A DNA stretch of 64,000 bases from positions 32,592,908 through 32,656,907 of the forward strand of contig OY759219.1 in NCBI GenBank assembly GCA_963662175.1, in the 5' to 3' direction. The position numbers and the translations under genes were made by a program. Under the pieces are notes generated by a model, which saw nothing but the letters and a program-made list of their open reading frames with translations, made no database searches and was not told the origin of the DNA. Below, piece by piece: positions 62,871 through 64,000 of this stretch. The stretch is from Aradus depressus. Its lineage: Eukaryota; Arthropoda; Insecta; Hemiptera; Aradidae. Each line of letters begins with the position of its first letter. The first letter of the stretch is position 1.

Positions 62871-64000
62871 CTAAATTAGTGAAATCAAAAATTAATGAAT
62901 ATATAATACCCGAACGTAGTCAGAACGGAGGCTGGTGTTATTCTGCTAGTCTGATGAAGTACACCAAATTCGTCCCACACCCTCCCTTCCTAAATGTCAA
63001 CTTGAAAGAGGAAACGCTAATATATAAAAGAAATATAATATGCTCACGCTGCATACATATATAAAGAGAAAAAAAAACTAAATGAATAACAGATATAAAT
63101 TAAAATTATAACAAAATAAAGATAAAAATCAAATATTGATAATATATATGTATATTGACTACGATTATTGATGTATATAATAAAAATAACCATCACACTA
63201 AGTGCATAATAATATTATGTGAAAACAGAACTGGTTCTAAGGTAGTCAACAAAGGGGAGTAGTTAAAATAAATTTGTTATTCATACAAATATTATTAGTG
63301 GCTTTATTTATTTCCAGTTGTTCTAAACTATGAAGTAACCTGCTTTTTTTTATTACCTATACCATTAATCATAGTCAATATATATTATCAATATTTGATT
63401 TTTATCTTTTTTTTTGCTGTAATTTTAATTTATACCTTCATTGTTATTCATTTAGTAATTTTAAAAAGCTTCTGATTCTAATTTTATTAACTCATGTCTA
63501 TCAATAATCATTTTCTTAAAAACCCATAATTTATCTAATAAACATATACATAAAACTATAACATGTATTTAAAGAAAAGTGCCTTTAATAACAAGGAAAA
63601 ACGTATGTTTTTCTTTATATTTTTTATTAAGTGTTTCACAATATCTTGGCAAAAATGTGAAGTATCAATAACTCAAAGGTACTTCGCAGGTTGCAAAATA
63701 AATACGGAGTCTGACCTTCCACATATTTTATTGTTGTATGCTAGCTGGCTTTCGAGGTTGCCCTTATCCCCAGGTAGTCTGATAATTTCAAATTAAAAAC
63801 ATAATTTAAAAGGTAAATGAGAAAATATAATAAAACTGTCAAATAAATAAAAAATATAAATACTAAAAAAAAAATATATTCCTAATTCCATGCATGGGGA
63901 CAGATACGTTAATTCTGTTCCCCCATCAGGTGAATTTTAAATTGTTAGTTTTTTAGCAGTTTAGTTATTTACTTCAACGTTCTTTTATTTGAAGAAATTT
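62871..64000. other. AT-rich DNA, nothing recognised
   Basis: No exon, repeat terminus or RNA gene could be supported. Inverted words (ATCAATATTTGATTTTTATC at 63389 and its complement near 63114) hint at an old fold-back of about 300 bp. Confidence 0.35.

Overview
The window is eukaryotic nuclear DNA, AT-rich and dense in repeats. It has GT-AG introns, phase-consistent exons and polyadenylation signals. I infer an arthropod, most likely an insect. The reasons are SINE tails made of CCTAA/TTAGG-type repeats, Penelope-like and hAT elements of arthropod type, and a decayed chuvirus-like glycoprotein. I cannot name the order or species from sequence alone.

Six loci look like host genes. (1) 583-12623, plus: the last three exons of an unrecognised proline-rich protein whose 5' end lies outside the window. 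(2) 17625-22406, plus: a six-exon TSSK-like protein kinase of 296 aa whose DFG motif reads DFT. (3) 26985-39373, minus: a seven-exon paralogous TSSK-like kinase of 390 aa with an intact DFG and a serine-rich tail. The two kinases are convergent and share matching splice junctions, so they are a local duplication. (4) About 39651-39869, minus: an unassigned exon-like ORF. (5) 43703-44728, plus: an intact single-exon SGF11/ATXN7L3 homologue (SAGA deubiquitinase module). (6) 49366-62120, minus: ten in-frame exons ending in a Mif2/CENP-C-type cupin domain, without the CENP-C signature box that normally precedes it.

Most of the rest is mobile DNA. About 25 copies or fragments of one tRNA-derived SINE of about 340 bp are scattered on both strands. 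A second tRNA-like SINE occurs twice. Several hAT elements have clear 8-bp target duplications (11564-12201, 25641-26356, 31546-32067, 36294-36882, 53558-54235). Other elements include a pogo-type element with TA duplications (56503-57417), a MITE family with TACTTCCCCAG ends, LINE fragments, and a 5'-truncated Penelope-like element with a GIY-YIG domain (7613-8747).

The most interesting repeated signal is a hammerhead-ribozyme-like motif inside Penelope-type terminal repeats at eight or more places. The best copies have palindromic stem III hexamers (AGTACT, ACCGGT, ACTAGT), and several lie in fold-back pairs. Two of these insertions have 13-bp target duplications. I see no CRISPR array, operon or functional rRNA or tRNA gene.
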